Assembly (NCBI GenBank): GCA_026225095.1
Contig: JAMFSC010000240.1
Span: forward strand, 1-39,237
Direction of reading: 5' to 3'
DNA length: 39,237 bases
Origin: a bacterium
GTDB taxonomy: Bacteria > Acidobacteriota > Terriglobia > Terriglobales > Acidobacteriaceae
Shown here one piece after another: positions 24,424 to 32,030 of the stretch. A model generated the notes under the pieces. It had not been told where the DNA came from, did not search any database, and saw only the letters and a list, made by a program, of their open reading frames with translations. Numbering within the stretch: the stretch's first letter is position 1; each line of letters starts with the position of its first letter. The position numbers and the translations under genes were made by a program.

Positions 24424-24698
24424 TTGGCTGCCTTTTCCATTCGCGCCCACATCTTCTCAAAGTCTGCTATCCGCTTCGCCTCATCGTCGACCTTCGACTT
24501 GCGCGTCCGGGGTTCCTTTTCGCCAAGCAGCTTGGCCACGGTCACCTTGTCCGCGTCGCATCCGGCTGCAATCAGGAGATGCGATACAACCCACGCGCTC
24601 CGGCGCATCCCGGCGTTGATGCGTTCCGCGTGGCCATCGAGCATCGCTCGCCACTCCGCCAGCGTCAGCCTCCAGAACGTGGCGGGCATGAGCTGCAT
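24420..24698 (-). CDS. Tail assembly chaperone (TAC_6 / rcc01693-like)
   Basis: 92 residues from the first ATG. MQLMPATFWRLTLAEWRAML is the hallmark of the small tail assembly chaperones near gene-transfer-agent and HK97-like tape-measure genes, followed by a Lys/Arg/Glu-rich helix. It helps load the tape measure during tail assembly. There is no ribosome-binding site before the ATG, and the frame stays open and protein-like upstream (WKRTRKNGWNWHRTLTTAFG). Synthesis by -1 frameshifting from the gene at 24716-25165 is therefore a serious alternative to initiation at this ATG. Confidence 0.8.
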   Translation of the reverse strand: MQLMPATFWRLTLAEWRAMLDGHAERINAGMRRSAWVVSHLLIAAGCDADKVTVAKLLGEKEPRTRKSKVDDEAKRIADFEKMWARMEKAAK

Positions 24699-24715
24699 GG
24701 GGCCGAACGCCGTCG

Positions 24716-25165
24716 TCAGGGTGCGATGCCAGTTCCAGCCGTTCTTGCGCGTCCGCTTCCAGGAGGACCGTCCACCGCGCCCGCGACGACCTCCAGATCT
24801 TCCCCCGGTATGCCGAAGCTGGCGATGACCGAGCGCGTCATCGCCGCCTGCACGTCCATCAGCCGGCCAAAGGGAACGGCGCGGCGGAGATCCTTCTCCG
24901 TATCCACACGGCCCGAGTCCTCCCGATCCGACGCCAGCAGCGCGTACAACACACCGATTGCCTCCGCCGGCGGAAGCTTCTCCATCAGCCGCCCCTTGCG
25001 GCCATCGGGGAGCGTGATGGGTGCGCCAATAAAACGCTCAATCAGCCACAGCGCGAAGTGCTCACCGTGCTTCTCGTACAGCACGGCCGCCGCGTTCATA
25101 TCGCAGGCGAGGATCCTGCTCTCGCCCGCGATCTCCAAAGTGTTGCGTCCTGTAATCGGGTGCAT
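24716..25165 (-). CDS. Tail assembly protein, GTA gp10-like (first chaperone frame)
   Basis: 149 residues. The start MHPITGRNTLEIAGESRILA with a following helix, and the conserved helical region ending VPFGRLMDVQAAMTRSVIAS, fit the protein encoded between the tail tube and the tape measure in HK97-like and GTA-like systems. AAAGGTGAG just before the ATG gives good initiation. The last 20 residues (GSGRARTAGTGIAP) are low-complexity, while the -1 frame over the same bases is chaperone-like, suggesting that part of the product is extended by frameshifting into the next gene. Confidence 0.75.
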   Translation of the reverse strand: MHPITGRNTLEIAGESRILACDMNAAAVLYEKHGEHFALWLIERFIGAPITLPDGRKGRLMEKLPPAEAIGVLYALLASDREDSGRVDTEKDLRRAVPFGRLMDVQAAMTRSVIASFGIPGEDLEVVAGAVDGPPGSGRARTAGTGIAP

Positions 25166-25198
25166 GACTCACCTTTACCCTTACGCCCGGTTGCGGGC

Positions 25199-25229
25199 AA
25201 AAAATGAGGCATCCCGGCAAAGGGACGCC
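25199..25229 (-). terminator. Terminator after the tail tube gene
   Basis: On the minus strand GGCGTCCC and GGGATGCC form an 8-pair stem (one G-U pair) at 25208-25229, followed by TCATTTTTT. It lies in the gap between the major tail protein and the chaperone genes and would lower expression of everything downstream relative to the abundant tube protein. The remaining bases of the 25166-25332 gap show no gene. Confidence 0.7.
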
Positions 25230-25332
25230 CCTCCCAAACTTGTGCGGAGCCTACCGTCATACTCCACTCGCCCCACGTCGGGACGGCGCTGGGCTTACGC
25301 TCTATGGCACCAGCCCCGTGAGGTTGATTCTG

Positions 25333-25776
25333 TTAGGCTCCGGCTACGGCGACTGTGCCGGGAGTCAGTGGGCCTTTTCCCGAAAACGCGATATCGACCG
25401 CCTGCGCATCGGAGTTGCCCGCCGCTACCTTGAAGCTGGTGATGACGGCGTTTCCAGTCCAGGCTTCCTCGGAGGTGACGTCGGTGGGGCGGAAGCTGAG
25501 CGCGACAGGGGTCTTATTGACGAGCGCGTTGAAGAGCGCCTGGCGGCTTGCGGAGTTGGTCACGTAGAGGAAACCGGCCGTGCCGGACCACTTGGCGAGT
25601 CCGCTAATCGTATCCTCCCAACCAAGAGTGTCGTGGTCGCTGGTGTCAATCTCCTTGGCCGTTACAGTGACGTCGACCTTGGTGAGGTTCGCAATCGATA
25701 CTTCGGTTCCGCCGCTGGGAGTCAGGTAGAGCTTCGCAAGGTAGCCCTGCAGTTTATTGGAGCTGGTTGCTGGCAT
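25333..25776 (-). CDS. Major tail tube protein
   Basis: 147-residue tail tube subunit of the lambda gpV/TP901 type. Features are NKLQGYLAKLYLTPSGG, a Thr/Val-rich strand pair (VDVTVTAKEIDTSDHDTLGW), LFNALVNKTPVALSFR and a terminal beta strand FSGKGPLTPGTV. These follow the compact beta-sandwich with the EIDTSD loop typical of tube proteins. AGAGG seven bases before the ATG. It follows the tail terminator gene and precedes a transcription terminator, as expected for a highly expressed gene. Confidence 0.9.
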   Translation of the reverse strand: MPATSSNKLQGYLAKLYLTPSGGTEVSIANLTKVDVTVTAKEIDTSDHDTLGWEDTISGLAKWSGTAGFLYVTNSASRQALFNALVNKTPVALSFRPTDVTSEEAWTGNAVITSFKVAAGNSDAQAVDIAFSGKGPLTPGTVAVAGA

Positions 25777-25779
25777 TGT

Positions 25780-26268
25780 CTAGCCTCTCTGCGTGGGGTC
25801 GCCACGCTTTGTTGCAAAGGTGAGTTGAAAGATCATCTCCAGGCCGATGATGTCCTGTCCGTTGGGCTGGAAGACTGTCTGGACGCTCTGAAGCTCCACG
25901 GTCTGGACGAGACCGCCGAGGTTGGCCGTGGTACCGATGAGCTGCTGCTCGGCGAAGACAAGGAAGGCATCGAGGGAGGAGTCATCGACCGGCACGCTAT
26001 CCGTCGCGCTCTCACCCGCCGCCGTGCCCGCGTTGACGAGCGCCCGCACGGTGACGTCCTGCGTGTTGGTCACCGATCCGAAGTCCGCATAGCGCCCGCC
26101 CTCGGCGACCTTCATGTCTCCTGGCGTCACGTCGTAGCAAGGCAACTGCGACTGCTCGATCTGGTCAAGCTGGGAACGGAAGACGTTCTGCGTGAGCATC
26201 GGCTGTGCGCCAAGTAGCGCGACAATCTCCCGCAACGCAAGCTCCCGGACGGATGGGGTGTAGTTCAT
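25780..26268 (-). CDS. Tail terminator protein (gpU-like)
   Basis: 162 residues. The family pattern is clear: an N-terminal helix (SVRELALREIVALLG), a beta hairpin and LPCYDVTPGDMKVAEGG, then strands QDVTVRALVNAG, a helix and the final strand LEMIFQLTFAT. It forms the ring that stops tail-tube growth and joins head to tail. The ATG overlaps the preceding joiner stop by four bases, and the tail tube gene follows after 3 bases. Confidence 0.85.
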   Translation of the reverse strand: MNYTPSVRELALREIVALLGAQPMLTQNVFRSQLDQIEQSQLPCYDVTPGDMKVAEGGRYADFGSVTNTQDVTVRALVNAGTAAGESATDSVPVDDSSLDAFLVFAEQQLIGTTANLGGLVQTVELQSVQTVFQPNGQDIIGLEMIFQLTFATKRGDPTQRG

Positions 26269-26573
26269 AGCTTCCTCAGTTTCAGCTCAACAGTTGCGCC
26301 ATCGTCCAGGGGATTCGCGCTCCTGACGCGAAAGAGCGAACCGCGTATCCCCACCACATCTCCCGTCTTGTCTGCCGACTTCGGAAAGGGATTCAGCGAG
26401 AGCGCTCCAATCTCGACCCGATATTCTGCATCGGAGACGCTCTTATCGCCGAAGATGGCGTCCTTACCGGGTGCGTCGAAGTTCCCCATCGTGGTCTGAT
26501 TGCCAAACGTCACTACATCTGCGAAGTCCGAAAAGAACACTCCGCTCGCGATATCGTTATCTCCCAGGGGCAT
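26265..26573 (-). CDS. Head-tail joining protein (gpFII-like)
   Basis: 102-residue beta-rich protein with FFSDFADVVTFGNQTTMG near the N-terminus and VGIRGSLFRVRSANPLDDG near the C-terminus. This matches the small joiner family related to lambda gpFII, which completes the neck before tail docking. It lies directly before the tail terminator gene, with a four-base overlap. The ribosome-binding site is weak (AATAGGT directly before the ATG). Confidence 0.78.
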   Translation of the reverse strand: MPLGDNDIASGVFFSDFADVVTFGNQTTMGNFDAPGKDAIFGDKSVSDAEYRVEIGALSLNPFPKSADKTGDVVGIRGSLFRVRSANPLDDGATVELKLRKL

Positions 26574-26610
26574 ACCTATTGATTACCGGCTTCCCGGAGA
26601 AGCGGGCAAA

Positions 26611-27069
26611 TCAGAACGGGATGTCATCGTCGGTGATCTCCGGCACGGTGGATGGGTGATACCCCCGCATTCCATCGTCGCCGCCCGTACGGCTTGCGCC
26701 CTCGCGCTGCTCGACCGGAGCGGGCCTTCCACCAGGCGCACCCAGCAACGTCACGTCCGAGACGAGGATCTCGGTCTTGTACTTCTTTGTGCCGGACTTC
26801 TCGTCATCCCACGAGCGAGTCTGCAGCCGGCCTTCAAGGTAGAGCTTGCTCCCCTTACTGACGTAATCGCGAACGATCTCGGCCAGCTTCCCGAAGGCCA
26901 CGCAGTTGTGCCACTCGGTCGACTCCAGCCACTCGCCGTTGTCGTTCTTGTACCGATTCACCGTCGCCATGGAGAACGATGCAACGAGCGAACTGTTGCG
27001 GGTTGCCTTCACTTCAGGAGCACGGCCAAGATTGCCGAGCAGCGTTACCTTGTTCACCGTCTTTGCCAT
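26611..27069 (-). CDS. ssb: Single-stranded DNA-binding protein
   Basis: 152-residue bacterial-type SSB. The OB fold occupies residues 1-110 (KVTLLGNLGRAPEVKATRN, STEWHNCVAFGKLAEIV, LYLEGRLQTRSW). It is followed by a Gly/Pro linker and the acidic tip DDDIPF, which recruits host repair and replication proteins. GGAGG five bases before the ATG. It sits inside the head-tail gene block, between the presumed cement protein and the head-tail joiner, and is isolated by a 13-bp hairpin upstream. Such a position for a DNA-metabolism gene is unusual; either early expression from its own promoter or late expression is possible. Confidence 0.96.
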   Translation of the reverse strand: MAKTVNKVTLLGNLGRAPEVKATRNSSLVASFSMATVNRYKNDNGEWLESTEWHNCVAFGKLAEIVRDYVSKGSKLYLEGRLQTRSWDDEKSGTKKYKTEILVSDVTLLGAPGGRPAPVEQREGASRTGGDDGMRGYHPSTVPEITDDDIPF

Positions 27070-27107
27070 ATCGGCCTCCGAATTACGGGTTTGAAGATGA
27101 AACTATT

Positions 27108-27144
27108 GCGATGAGGCGGGGCAGGTTCGCACCCGCCTCATCGC
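27108..27144. terminator. Perfect 13-bp hairpin between cement and ssb genes
   Basis: GCGATGAGGCGGG (27108-27120) and CCCGCCTCATCGC (27132-27144) enclose an 11-base loop. There is no long T run on the minus side (AATAGTTTC), so it may act as an RNA processing or stabilising element rather than a classical terminator. It separates ssb from the capsid genes. Confidence 0.6.
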
Positions 27145-27150
27145 CCCGGA

Positions 27151-27615
27151 TTAGGCGGGAAGGTAGTCCTGACCGCCGAGGATGGCGATGACCGCAAGCT
27201 CTGCGATATCGGTACTGGATGCGGATAGGTCAGGAGTGAACTTGAGCCGGACGAACTGCAGTGCCCCCGCAAAGTCGCATGGGATACGAAAGACGCCGCG
27301 CTGTGTCGAGCCACCGGCAGCGCCAGTGTCGGCAACCGCGAAGGCAGTCGTCTGCAGGACAACGGGCACAGTAAATGCCGCGTCGATAGCAGTCTCGACG
27401 GAAGAAGAGATAGACAGCGTTGCGGCTGCGGAAAGTGCCGCCTTATAGCGAATCACGAAGGATGCCGACAGCGGCCAGCCGGTCGCAAAGCGATCAATAG
27501 CGATCCCGGTTACGAGGACGGCATCGCCGGCCCCGCCCGCCAGATCAGATATGTCATCGGTCGCATCGACAACGCCGATGAACGCGTCGATATTGTGTGC
27601 CATTGCGAAAGTCAT
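27151..27615 (-). CDS. Putative capsid cement/decoration protein
   Basis: 154 residues, Ala/Thr/Val-rich beta protein. The pattern of a strand with RYKAAL, several Ala/Ser-rich strands, and the end FVRLKFTPDL followed by AELAVIAILGGQDYLPA resembles Bbp16-type capsid cement proteins, which lie directly after the major capsid gene in many phages. GAGGAG eight bases before the ATG at 27615; a second ATG at 27603 is possible. Position between the capsid and head-tail genes supports a virion role; the exact family is not certain. Confidence 0.6.
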   Translation of the reverse strand: MTFAMAHNIDAFIGVVDATDDISDLAGGAGDAVLVTGIAIDRFATGWPLSASFVIRYKAALSAAATLSISSSVETAIDAAFTVPVVLQTTAFAVADTGAAGGSTQRGVFRIPCDFAGALQFVRLKFTPDLSASSTDIAELAVIAILGGQDYLPA

Positions 27616-27655
27616 AGAAGAGGCTCCTCGCCCAAAAACTTGATGGTGAAGGGGT

Positions 27656-27675
27656 GGGGCGGATTGCTCCGCCCC
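27656..27675 (-). terminator. Hairpin after the capsid gene
   Basis: GGGGCGGA (27656-27663) and TCCGCCCC (27668-27675) form a perfect 8-bp stem around TTGC, 14 bases after the capsid stop codon on the minus strand. There is no strong T run, so it may be a weak terminator or a 3' stabiliser of capsid mRNA. Confidence 0.55.
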
Positions 27676-27689
27676 GCTACGTCAGGGGA

Positions 27690-29705
27690 TTACTGCCCCC
27701 AGGTGACGCCGTTGAGGATGGCAAGCCCTTCCTGATGGCGCATGCCGATATCGTGCTCGATGATGATGCGCATGACCGTCTGATCCTGCGAGAAGGCAGA
27801 GACGAGGGTGCCAGTAGTCGGATCGATATACGAGGCCTCGGTGGAGAACTCGATACCGATCTGGGGAGCGTCACCGATGGTCACGTCCGCGAAGTCCGCG
27901 AAGTAGATCTCGGTGCAGCCCGGCACCGCGCTGACGGTGAGATTCTCGGGAATCTGAGTAGTGACGCGATACGGGTAGCCGTTGAGCTTGCCCGACGCCA
28001 TCTCATCCTTGTAGATCGGATAGCCGAGTCCATTGAGGAGGTTCTGGAGGAAGTACTCGGTGCGCGGCGAGATCATGTAGCCGGGGCGGACGAAGCGGAT
28101 GTTGCCCTTCCGCAATGCCAGCTTGAGCTTACCCAGATCCTGGGCGACGAGGGCGACCGTCGAACCATTCGACGCCGCGATGAGATTGGCCGGAAGCACC
28201 CACCAGCGGAGCCCCTTGGGGCTGTATGCGGTGCCGTTGGCGCGGATGAACGAGATGTCCTCGGTGTTGGCGAGGGAAATCATCAGGTCATCGCGCACAG
28301 CGGCGTCGGCGGATGCCCCACCGTTACGGCGCAGGAGATCGTTCGAGATGGGCAGGAGCGCAGCCAGCTTCTTCGCGGCGAGCTTGAGGCTTCCGAAAGA
28401 ACCCTTGGTCGCAGGGATGTCCTTGTTTTCCCCGATGTACCCGCCCGCCGCGCCGCTAAGGAGCCGGTTCTGCGTGTAGGTGCCATCGAGCGGGACCGTG
28501 TTGGGGCCGAGAGACCGGACAACTGCCACGGGTCGCAGGAGTTCGATGATCTCCGAGGAGAAGTTGCCCTGGAGCGCGTATCCGCCGTCCGCCGCGGAGG
28601 CAGCCGCCGATGCGAACGAGCGGGCTACGACCTGATCCTTGAGAACATCGCTCGCGAACTTTTCGGCACGGCCAAAGTCTCCCTTGCCGAAAGCGAGCGC
28701 ACGAACGGTACGGGCCATGGTGATGCCGGGAGCACGCTTATCCTGCTCATCGACGATGACATGCTGATCGGCGGGGGCACCGGTGCGGACCTTCGATGCC
28801 TTGGCCGCCTCGCGCTGGTTGGCGAGCACCGACTTGCGAACCTCCGAGATGTTGGCTCCATCGTTGACGGCCTGGATGGCCTGTTCGGGCGTGAAGTGCG
28901 CCGCGTGTTCGCGCTGGACCGCATGAATCTCGTTCACGCGTTCCCGCTCGGCACGAGCCGCTTCCTGCCGCATCGCTTCCTTTTCTGCCTCGGTCATGTG
29001 CTCCTCTTTCCCGGCCGGAACCGGTTTGATAAAACCTGGGGCGCTACGCTCATCGTCGTAGTCGCAATCTTCGGTGGTGCAATCGGAATGATTGCCATCT
29101 GCGCACGCCGTGCAATCGCAGGCGCACGGGTCTTCGTCGCCGTCATCCTCGGCACGTGTTCCCACGCAACGCGCCGGGTACAGCGGGCCAGCCGTCGCCT
29201 TGGCCGACTTCGACCTGCCGACGCCTACGGATGGGTCAGCCGGGACGGCTACGAGGCTCGCTTCGACAGGCTCCCAATCGATGACGCGGTAGGTGTCGCC
29301 GGAATCATCCGATTGGTCGAGCTTGTAGCCATGGACGATGTAGCCAACGCTGGCATCGACGAGGATTCCGTCGACAACATCCTGCAGCTTCTCGCTAGCA
29401 AGATCGCTGTTACCGAAGCGGGAGGTGACCCGAAGGGTCTTGTCAGAGATTTCATAGCTCTCCACTCGACCCGTGTGTTGGTTCGAGTCGTGGTTGATGA
29501 GTTGGGCCATGCCAGCCTTGAGCCGCTCCTGCCGGATCGAGGTCGGAGCATGGTCGAGAATCTCTTTGCCGTACCAGCGCTCTACGGGATGCTCGGAAGA
29601 GAGCGCGAACGTCACCGTTCGCGCCGCAAGGTCGAAGCTTTCAACCTTGGCGGCGCGGTGCTGGACCGGGAGAGACTTGGGCGCTTTGTTGGTTCGCTTG
29701 CTCAC
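27690..29705 (-). CDS. Prohead protease and HK97-fold major capsid protein in one reading frame
   Basis: About 671 residues. Residues 10-168 are a U35/HK97-type prohead serine protease: the catalytic His72 lies in AQLINHD, the catalytic Ser119 in VDASVGY, and the family signature EPVEASLVAVPADPSV follows. Residues about 180-214 form an unusual Cys/Asp-rich linker (DPCACDCTACADGN, CTTEDCDYDD). From residue 237 (MTEAEKEAMRQEAARAERER) comes the helical scaffold-like delta region and then the HK97 capsid fold (LRPVAVVRSLGPNTVPLDG to the end VLIS-type strand). The GTG at 29705 is chosen because the upstream frame runs through a terminator hairpin. An internal start with its own ribosome-binding site could give free capsid protein of about 435 residues. 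Confidence 0.9.
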   Translation of the reverse strand: MSKRTNKAPKSLPVQHRAAKVESFDLAARTVTFALSSEHPVERWYGKEILDHAPTSIRQERLKAGMAQLINHDSNQHTGRVESYEISDKTLRVTSRFGNSDLASEKLQDVVDGILVDASVGYIVHGYKLDQSDDSGDTYRVIDWEPVEASLVAVPADPSVGVGRSKSAKATAGPLYPARCVGTRAEDDGDEDPCACDCTACADGNHSDCTTEDCDYDDERSAPGFIKPVPAGKEEHMTEAEKEAMRQEAARAERERVNEIHAVQREHAAHFTPEQAIQAVNDGANISEVRKSVLANQREAAKASKVRTGAPADQHVIVDEQDKRAPGITMARTVRALAFGKGDFGRAEKFASDVLKDQVVARSFASAAASAADGGYALQGNFSSEIIELLRPVAVVRSLGPNTVPLDGTYTQNRLLSGAAGGYIGENKDIPATKGSFGSLKLAAKKLAALLPISNDLLRRNGGASADAAVRDDLMISLANTEDISFIRANGTAYSPKGLRWWVLPANLIAASNGSTVALVAQDLGKLKLALRKGNIRFVRPGYMISPRTEYFLQNLLNGLGYPIYKDEMASGKLNGYPYRVTTQIPENLTVSAVPGCTEIYFADFADVTIGDAPQIGIEFSTEASYIDPTTGTLVSAFSQDQTVMRIIIEHDIGMRHQEGLAILNGVTWGQ
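28995..29006 (-). promoter_or_regulatory. Internal ribosome-binding site and ATG for the capsid part
   Basis: On the minus strand GAGGAG (29001-29006) precedes CAC-ATG (ATG at 28995-28997), in frame inside the protease-capsid gene exactly at the protease/capsid boundary. This is a better initiation signal than the one at the gene's 5' end. It would allow separate capsid production, as with nested lambda C/Nu3. Confidence 0.65.
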
Positions 29706-29731
29706 ACCTTGGTTATGCGCCGCAAACGAAA

Positions 29732-29754
29732 AACCCGGCAAATTCTGCCGGGTT
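29732..29754 (-). terminator. Terminator after the portal gene
   Basis: On the minus strand AACCCGGCA and TGCCGGGTT (29746-29754 and 29732-29740 of the plus strand) enclose a 5-base loop, and the stem is followed by TTTCG within a T5 run. It separates portal from the protease-capsid gene, implying a promoter for the latter or partial readthrough. Confidence 0.8.
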
Positions 29755-29776
29755 CTTGCATCGCGATGACGGTGAC

Positions 29777-31411
29777 CTATGGCTGGAGTGGGTTATGGAC
29801 GGTGCCGTCCATGTTTCGCAACACGCCCTCCGCATCCTCGTGCGGAATCATCCGGCCTGCGGCTTTCTTCTTTTTCGCGCCCGCATCGTCTGCCTGGTCA
29901 TCCTGCTGGTCATCGCTCGCCGTCGTCGCATCGCCCTTATTGTCGGTTCCAACCGGGATGCCCGCCGCTTTGATCATGTCGAGTTCATACTTGCGCTCGG
30001 CAATTAGCTCCTCGAGACTCAGCCCCCGAGCTGCTACCACCCGCGTGAGCGTCGTCGTGAGATTCTGGATAGCCATGGCCGCGGCTTGTTCATCTTTGAG
30101 CGGGTCGACCCAATCCCAGCCGCGGGGATGCCAGACGATCTGCGCACACACGGCGTCGATATCCCGGACGCTGATGTCAATGCGACCGGCGAGGATGGAG
30201 GACGAGAGCCAGGCGCGGAAGATGGGTTGATGGAACTGCTCGATGACGAGTTTCTGACGGACGCGCCACATATCCCTCTCGAGGAGGAGGCCCGCACGGA
30301 TAGAGGAGAAGTTGACCTCCGATAGATCGTCAGCGAGCGAGGTAAACGACACCTGGAGAGCCGTCGCGATGTCGCGCTTGCACTCCTTGACGAAGGCGCT
30401 GAACGCCACGGTCGGATGCTCACTCTTGAACGTGGTGATGTCCTCGCCATCGAACAGGGAGTGGAAGCTTCCCGGCGTGGCGTCGATGTCATCCGCGTCC
30501 GTGCGAACCTCTTCATCCTCGCCATCATCCTTATTGTTCCGGTCGACATCCGGAGCATCGCCCTCGGGTGTTGGACGCTTGATGAACCCCATGACCGATG
30601 CACCGACGCGGGCGGCAACGACCTCGGCTTCCATGTATCCGCGAAGCTGATTCATCGAACCCATGGCAGGCGCCGCCCACGGCACGCCGCGAGTCTGTCT
30701 TGCCGAGTCTGGGTCGAAGCAATGGAGTACAGAGGTGGCGTCAACGCGATAACGATCCTGCGGACCCTGTCCAACCTCGGAAGGATGTCCGGAGTAAAGC
30801 CAATAGGCGAGAGGCCGGCGGAACTTATCCACCTCCACGCCCATGCGAACCTCTCGCTTTCCGTCCCAACGGACGAAGTAAGTCGTATCGAGCTGGTCAA
30901 CGTCAAGCATCTGGACCGCAAAGCCCCATGGGTTGTCCCACGAGTTTTTGAGGAACAAGCCCTCGCCGTCGCAGGCCATGGTCCGCACGGTCAGACGCTC
31001 CAAAGCATGGAAGCTGTAGCGTCCATCCGTGGTGCAGTTTCCCTTACGAGTCCACGCGTACCAGTTCGAGAGGATCTGCGCATTCAGGTTCTCATCCAGG
31101 CCGCCGCCGCGAAGCAGCTTCACCTTCGGCTGCATGCGGACGCCGGTGGGGCCGATGATATTGGTCGAGCAGAGAGCCAGAAAGCGGGCCATCGTGTGGT
31201 CATTGTCCGCGAGCTGGCGGGACCGATAGCGAAGCTGCTTGAGCGCCTGGAAGATCTTCTGATCTCGCGACAGCGGGTCCATCGCCCAGTCCATCGTTTG
31301 GCGCGTCATCTTCGCCGCGCCGAAGCTTCTGGTACTCAAACCCTTGCCGGAATAGCGCAATTTAGCGCGTGGTGGAGGCGTCTCAAGGTTCAATAGAGTC
31401 AAATTAGCCAC
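29777..31411 (-). CDS. Portal protein, lambda family
   Basis: 544-residue portal that forms the dodecameric DNA channel at one capsid vertex. The lambda-type core is clear: SRQLADNDHTMARFLALCSTN, IIGPTGVRMQP, VPWAAPAMGSMNQLRGYMEA and VSFTSLADDLSEVNFSSIRAG. An acidic insert lies near 285-310. The C-terminal 50 residues are Asp/Lys-rich. The start is GTG with AAGGA nine bases upstream, overlapping the gpW-like gene by eight bases. Lambda-type portals go with a separate capsid protease, here fused to the capsid protein. Confidence 0.93.
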   Translation of the reverse strand: MANLTLLNLETPPPRAKLRYSGKGLSTRSFGAAKMTRQTMDWAMDPLSRDQKIFQALKQLRYRSRQLADNDHTMARFLALCSTNIIGPTGVRMQPKVKLLRGGGLDENLNAQILSNWYAWTRKGNCTTDGRYSFHALERLTVRTMACDGEGLFLKNSWDNPWGFAVQMLDVDQLDTTYFVRWDGKREVRMGVEVDKFRRPLAYWLYSGHPSEVGQGPQDRYRVDATSVLHCFDPDSARQTRGVPWAAPAMGSMNQLRGYMEAEVVAARVGASVMGFIKRPTPEGDAPDVDRNNKDDGEDEEVRTDADDIDATPGSFHSLFDGEDITTFKSEHPTVAFSAFVKECKRDIATALQVSFTSLADDLSEVNFSSIRAGLLLERDMWRVRQKLVIEQFHQPIFRAWLSSSILAGRIDISVRDIDAVCAQIVWHPRGWDWVDPLKDEQAAAMAIQNLTTTLTRVVAARGLSLEELIAERKYELDMIKAAGIPVGTDNKGDATTASDDQQDDQADDAGAKKKKAAGRMIPHEDAEGVLRNMDGTVHNPLQP

Positions 31412-31985
31412 GGAAAGCCGTCCTTACCGAGCGGGAAGAGACGCGCTCGCCACGTCGAATTCTGATGTTGCGAACCCGGAGCGCGTACTGGCCCCGCAGC
31501 TTCTCCAGTTCGGCGAAGGTGTACCTGGTGAGCTTGCGCTGGTGAATCTCGTACATCTGCGCATCGCCCGCGAGCACCTTTCCGGCGAGCAGGGTCTTGA
31601 TGGCATCGAGGATCTTCTCATCGTCTTCGCGGTCATCGATTCCGCCCGTCGCCGTCTCCAGGTTGGCGAGGATGCGCAGCTCGCCTTCGTCGATGGTGAT
31701 ACGGTCGCCGGTGGAGTCTTTGACATAAGCCTCCCACCGATAGAGCCCCGCCGCCCATGTTGCCGTTGTCGCGGAGGGGATCTGGATCAGGAACGCGCCC
31801 GAACCATCCGTCGACAACCCAGCAGTGAAACCATACTGCGCGGCGGTGGAGACGAGCACATAGCTCAGCGTGAAGTCGGGAGGGCCGTAGTCGTTGAAGG
31901 TGCGCTGCCATACGACCGTATCGCCAGCGCGGATAATGGCGGGCTCCTTCCGCGTCTGATTCGGGAGAACAACTGGACTCGCCAT
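31404..31985 (-). CDS. gpW-like head protein with added N-terminal beta domain
   Basis: 193 residues. Residues 1-110 form an Ig-like/BppU-like beta sandwich (AGDTVVWQRTFNDYG, then WAAGLYRWEAYVKDSTGD). Residues 120-180 (ILDAIKTLLAGKVLAGDAQM, TRYTFAELEKLRGQY) match the lambda gpW pattern of a helix, Gly-Lys turn, short hairpin and helix, which joins portal and DNA. It sits between large terminase and portal, as gpW does in lambda-like phages. GGAGG lies 12 bases before the ATG. The N-terminal domain is an unusual extension; its role is unknown. Confidence 0.7.
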   Translation of the reverse strand: MASPVVLPNQTRKEPAIIRAGDTVVWQRTFNDYGPPDFTLSYVLVSTAAQYGFTAGLSTDGSGAFLIQIPSATTATWAAGLYRWEAYVKDSTGDRITIDEGELRILANLETATGGIDDREDDEKILDAIKTLLAGKVLAGDAQMYEIHQRKLTRYTFAELEKLRGQYALRVRNIRIRRGERVSSRSVRTAFRG

Positions 31986-32030
31986 AGGTCTAGCTGTACC
32001 TCCGATTTGTGAAAGGCAGCAACTTGCGCG

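Noticed and set aside
23658..25433. Rightward open frame of 591 codons opposite the tape measure and chaperone genes
   Set aside because: Antisense shadow with Arg/Pro/His-rich composition and no initiation signal.
27654..30230. Rightward open frame of 858 codons across the capsid and portal genes
   Set aside because: It runs antisense to two clearly identified virion genes and through their intergenic hairpin; GC-rich codons on the coding strand open this frame by chance.
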